The notes beneath the pieces were generated by a model, which saw only the letters and a list, made by a program, of their open reading frames with translations, did not search any database and was not told where the DNA came from. Source: Acidobacteriota bacterium (lineage in GTDB: Bacteria > Planctomycetota > Phycisphaerae > WQYP01 > JAJZKJ01). Taken from it: 6,612 nucleotides of DNA. Both the position numbers and the translations under genes were made by a program. The DNA lies in NCBI GenBank assembly GCA_021804195.1, contig JAJZKJ010000125.1, forward strand, positions 1 to 6,612, in the 5' to 3' direction. This document shows, in pieces, positions 3,717-6,612 of this stretch. Positions within the stretch are counted from its first letter, which is position 1. Each line of letters opens with the position of its first letter.

Positions 3717-6565
3717 TAGAAAAGATTATTGCATTTTCGGTTCGCAACCGGTTTTTGGTGGTGGTGTTGACGCTGCTGCTGATGGCCATCGCCGCCTGGT
3801 GTACGTTTCACAGCAGTATAGATGCCGTGCCCGACCTTTCAGATGTGGAAGTTATTGTCGCCACATCGTATGCCGGCCAGTCGCCGGATGTGGTTGAAAA
3901 GCAGGTGACGTATCCGCTTGAGACGCAGCTCTTGCATGTGCCGCAGGTGCGGGCGGTTCGCGGCATGAGCACGTTCGAGCTTTCGCTGGTGACGGTGGTG
4001 TTTAAGGACGGCACCAATTTGTATTGGGCCAGAAGCCGCGTATTGGAATATTTGAACTCTGTTCAGGGGCTTTTGCCCAAAGGCGTTACGCCGCAATTGG
4101 GGCCGGACGCCACCGGCGTGGGTTGGGCGTATCAGTATGTGCTGTTTCCGGGGTGGTATGCGGCCCATCACCCGGGCGGTATATGGCACGATGCCGCACG
4201 GGGCAAATGGTACGCACATCGCGGTGAAGCGCCGCTATCACGGCGTAGCGAACTGGTAAAAGTGCGGGCATTTTCACATGCGGGCGTTTCGCCGCTGTCG
4301 GGAAAGCCGCTGGTGCCGGCCGATATTGACCTTGCGGGACTGCGTTCGCTGCAGGATTGGTTTGTGCGCTATCAATTGGAGGCGGTGCATGGCGTTTCGG
4401 AAGTTGCGCCCGTGGGCGGGTTCGTCAAAACGTATCAAATTGTGGTGCATCCTGAAAAACTGCGTGCCTACCATTTAACGCTTAATCAAATTGCCGATGC
4501 TGTGCGAAACAGCAACAACGACATTGGCGGTTCGGTGGTGGACATCAGCGAAAATCAGTACATTTTGCGCAGCCGCGGATACTTAAAATCGTTGCGGCAG
4601 TTTCGTAAAATTCCGCTGGCGCTGGGCCGTAAGGGCACGCCGGTGTTTTTGTCGGATGTGGCCGATGTTGAGATTGTCGGCGGGCAGCGGCAGGGCATCT
4701 GCGAGTGGAATGGGCGTGGTGAAGTGGTCGGCGGCATTGTCATCGTTCGCACCGGAGCCGATACGTACAAGGTTGTTCAAGATGTTAAAAAGAAGATTGC
4801 CGCCATTCAGGGCGGCCTGCCGCCGGGCGTTATCATCAAAACCGGCTACGACCGGACCAATTTAATTCGCCGGGCAATTGGCACGCTTTCAGACACGCTT
4901 CTGGAAGAAATGATCGTGGTTGCGGTCATTTGTATTATATTTTTGCTGCATGGCCGCAGCAGTCTGGTGGCCATTACGGAAATACCCGGCAGCATGCTCA
5001 TCAGCCTGATGTTACTGTATTTGCTGCACATTACCGCCAACATCATGAGCTTGGGCGGCATTGCCATTGCGATTGGCGTGGTGGTGGACAGCGCCATTGT
5101 GATGATTGAAAACGCGCATCGGCATCTGAACGAAGAAGAGGCCCGCGCGGCGCAGGGCAAGCCGCCGCGCACTCGAGCGGAAATTATTGTGCAGGCCTCG
5201 CAGGAAGTTGGACCCAGCCTGTTTTTCAGCCTGCTTATTATTACCATCAGCTTCCTGCCTATATTTATTCTGCCCGGTGAAAGCGGCAAAACGTTTGCTC
5301 CGCTGGCTCTTACCAAAACCTTTGCAATGGCGGCGGCGGCTGTGCTGTCCATCACCATTATTCCCGTGCTGATGCTGTATTTTGTAAGCCCGCGGCTGCT
5401 GCCGAAGCAACTTCCGGCGGTTTGGCAATGGATTATTTCGTTGCTGTTGGTGGCGGGGCCGGCGGCAGCGGCATGGGTTTTGCCTCAACACTTTGCGCTG
5501 CTGTTGCCATACCGTTGGCTCCTGCTGATGGGGTGGCTGGTGTTTGCGGCTCTGTTGGTCTTGCCGCAGAAAATCGTGCATGAGGAGCGTAACGGCGTAA
5601 GCAAAGTGCTCCAGAGGATGTTCTCGCCGGTATTTCATGGGGCCATGCGGCTGCGCTGGCTGGTGATTCCGGCGGCGCTGGCGCTGGTGCTTTCAATTAT
5701 GTACCCGCTGGGTAAATTAGGAACGCAGGAAACTCCGCCGCTGTATGAAGGCGACTTGCTCTATATGCCGCAGACAGATCCCAGCATCGGCATCAACGAA
5801 GCCCGCTATGTGCTGCAGCAAACCGATAAAATACTCCGGCGCTTTCCGGAAGTTAAAAGCGTGTTCGGCCAGATTGGTCGCGCCGAAACCGCCACCGATA
5901 ACGCCCCGATGGACATGGTGGATACCGTGGTACGGCTCAAACCCCCCGGCGAATGGCCGCGCCAGACGTTTGATCGCTTTTACTCCCGTTGGCCGGGCTG
6001 GATGCAATGGCCTTTCAAGCACACGTTTTGGCCTGCAAGCCGCCCGCTGACCCAACATCAGCTTATCTACGGGTGGACCAATGCAAATGGCACGCATCAC
6101 CCAGGCATGGATGATGCCCTGCATGTTCCCGGCTTTTCAAATACGTGGACGCAGCCGGTGGCCAATCGCACGGCAATGGTTAACACCGGAATCAAAACAC
6201 CTTTGGGCATTGAAATTTTAGGCCCCAACGAAGGCGTTTTGAGCCAACTGGCAAGCCATGTCGCCGGCGTGCTCGCAAACGTGCATGGTGCATCAGGTGC
6301 TGAACCTAATCAGGCGATGCCCGCAAATTATCTGGATATACGTGTTCGCCGCGCTGTGGCCGCCCGCTTTGGCATGACGGTCGGCGCGGTGCAAAAAATT
6401 GTATCCCTGGCTCTTGGCGGCTCGCAAATAAGCACGGTGGTGGCCGGTGCGGCCCGTTACCCGATTGATCTGCGTTTTGGCCGTGAAGAGCGCGAGCGGC
6501 CCTCGGAACTTAAGGTGCTGCCCGTGCCGACGCCGGATGGTCATTTTGTGCCGCAAATACAGTAA
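3713..6565 (+). CDS. cusA: CusA-like heavy-metal RND efflux pump, 3' end lost at an inverted junction
   Basis: This is the inner-membrane proton-driven pump that moves Cu(I)/Ag(I) out with CusB and an outer-membrane channel. It starts MIEKIIAFSVRNRFLVVVL with TM1; DAVPDLSDVEVIV and YPLETQLLHVP are typical of CusA/CzcA proteins. Asp459 in AIGVVVDSAIVMIEN matches the proton-relay Asp405 of E. coli CusA. Periplasmic Met685 (LLYMPQ), Met735 (MDMVD) and Met822 match the substrate ligands Met573, Met623 and Met672. Intramembrane Met445, Met464, Met539 and Met554 match Met391, 410, 486 and 501; the Met403 position is Val457. Compared with E. coli CusA there are insertions at about 145-203, about 570-618 (hydrophobic) and about 749-796. 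The frame gives 950 residues, but similarity stops near TPDGHFVP (about 945); the last residues and stop come from an inverted copy of internal cusA. About 250 C-terminal residues, including the last membrane segments, are absent. Start: GTG with GGAGG 7 bases before it. Confidence 0.94.
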   Translation: MIEKIIAFSVRNRFLVVVLTLLLMAIAAWCTFHSSIDAVPDLSDVEVIVATSYAGQSPDVVEKQVTYPLETQLLHVPQVRAVRGMSTFELSLVTVVFKDGTNLYWARSRVLEYLNSVQGLLPKGVTPQLGPDATGVGWAYQYVLFPGWYAAHHPGGIWHDAARGKWYAHRGEAPLSRRSELVKVRAFSHAGVSPLSGKPLVPADIDLAGLRSLQDWFVRYQLEAVHGVSEVAPVGGFVKTYQIVVHPEKLRAYHLTLNQIADAVRNSNNDIGGSVVDISENQYILRSRGYLKSLRQFRKIPLALGRKGTPVFLSDVADVEIVGGQRQGICEWNGRGEVVGGIVIVRTGADTYKVVQDVKKKIAAIQGGLPPGVIIKTGYDRTNLIRRAIGTLSDTLLEEMIVVAVICIIFLLHGRSSLVAITEIPGSMLISLMLLYLLHITANIMSLGGIAIAIGVVVDSAIVMIENAHRHLNEEEARAAQGKPPRTRAEIIVQASQEVGPSLFFSLLIITISFLPIFILPGESGKTFAPLALTKTFAMAAAAVLSITIIPVLMLYFVSPRLLPKQLPAVWQWIISLLLVAGPAAAAWVLPQHFALLLPYRWLLLMGWLVFAALLVLPQKIVHEERNGVSKVLQRMFSPVFHGAMRLRWLVIPAALALVLSIMYPLGKLGTQETPPLYEGDLLYMPQTDPSIGINEARYVLQQTDKILRRFPEVKSVFGQIGRAETATDNAPMDMVDTVVRLKPPGEWPRQTFDRFYSRWPGWMQWPFKHTFWPASRPLTQHQLIYGWTNANGTHHPGMDDALHVPGFSNTWTQPVANRTAMVNTGIKTPLGIEILGPNEGVLSQLASHVAGVLANVHGASGAEPNQAMPANYLDIRVRRAVAARFGMTVGAVQKIVSLALGGSQISTVVAGAARYPIDLRFGREERERPSELKVLPVPTPDGHFVPQIQ
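4965..5030 (+). repeat. Internal cusA arm of an inverted repeat
   Basis: Bases 4965-5024 are the exact reverse complement of 6553-6612. With one mismatch (5025 against 6552) the match extends to 5030/6547. Here the segment lies in its natural context, coding for the cusA stretch VAITEIPGSMLISLMLLYL. Confidence 0.96.
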
Positions 6566-6612
6566 CATCAGGCTGATGAGCATGCTGCCGGGTATTTCCG
6601 TAATGGCCACCA
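6547..6612 (-). repeat. Inverted copy of internal cusA at the window end (fold-back junction)
   Basis: The last 60 bases are the perfect reverse complement of cusA 4965-5024, and 65 of 66 bases match when extended to 6547. Read leftward this end encodes AITEIPGSMLISLMLLYL, the same peptide as cusA residues about 420-437. The join falls near TGTGCCGC, a short microhomology present at both sites. The plus-strand cusA frame runs into the inverted copy and hits TAA at 6563-6565. A displaced-strand amplification chimera or an assembly-graph contig end explains this best; a real inversion in part of the population is less likely. Confidence 0.95.

Noticed and set aside
4052..4090. Another TTGAACT inside cusA
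   Set aside because: No CGT box follows at 16-17 bases, and it lies within coding sequence, so it is a chance match.
4846..5638. Long leftward open frames opposite cusA
   Set aside because: They are antisense shadows of a strongly conserved pump gene and have no ribosome site or recognisable product.
6293..6610. Leftward reading frame at the window end beginning MAITEIPGSMLISLM, looking like a second RND pump fragment
   Set aside because: Only its first 19-20 residues match, and they come from the inverted copy of cusA; the rest is the antisense of cusA.

Overview
The window is a chromosomal-type accessory region of a Gram-negative bacterium carrying a copper/silver efflux locus next to an ECF sigma-factor regulatory cluster. 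The organism cannot be fixed from this sequence. The periplasmic adaptor, RND pump and lipoprotein imply a double membrane, and the abundance of ECF parts with moderately high GC would fit Planctomycetota or a similar metagenomic lineage, but that is a weak inference.

Left part (1-1546): a leftward ECF sigma-factor gene, cut by the window edge, is divergent from a rightward gene for a 90-residue lipoprotein with a duplicated DQKGHxHYV motif. The lipoprotein gene converges, across a strong and probably bidirectional hairpin terminator, with a leftward gene for a single-pass membrane protein. That protein looks like an anti-sigma factor with a Cys/His/Met-rich periplasmic half. The sigma and anti-sigma-like genes are thus split by an oppositely oriented gene, which is not the usual sigma/anti-sigma operon order.

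Middle part (1547-2348): a divergent intergenic region is followed by a rightward gene for a small secreted Cys-rich protein (nine Cys, two CC pairs, one CPC) and a 129-base gap. Two intergenic sites, upstream of the lipoprotein and of the anti-sigma-like gene, share an almost identical ECF-type promoter: TTGAACTTTTC, then GCGTCTA, with a 16-17 base spacer. A weaker third version lies upstream of the Cys-rich gene and so upstream of the efflux genes. The simplest reading is one regulon: a metal-responsive sigma/anti-sigma pair controlling its own anti-sigma gene, a periplasmic lipoprotein and the Cys-rich-CusBA operon.

Right part (2349-6612): a CusB-like adaptor overlaps a GTG-started CusA-like heavy-metal RND pump. 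The Met ligands known from E. coli CusB (spacing 15 and 2) and the three periplasmic Met ligands of CusA are all present, so Cu(I)/Ag(I) is the likely substrate. The pump carries three large insertions relative to E. coli CusA. It is not complete: its reading frame ends at 6565 only because the last ~60 bases are an exact inverted copy of an internal cusA segment (4965-5024). This looks like a fold-back chimera or contig-end artefact, so roughly the last 250 residues of the pump are missing. No outer-membrane CusC-type gene, RNA gene, CRISPR array or insertion sequence is visible.
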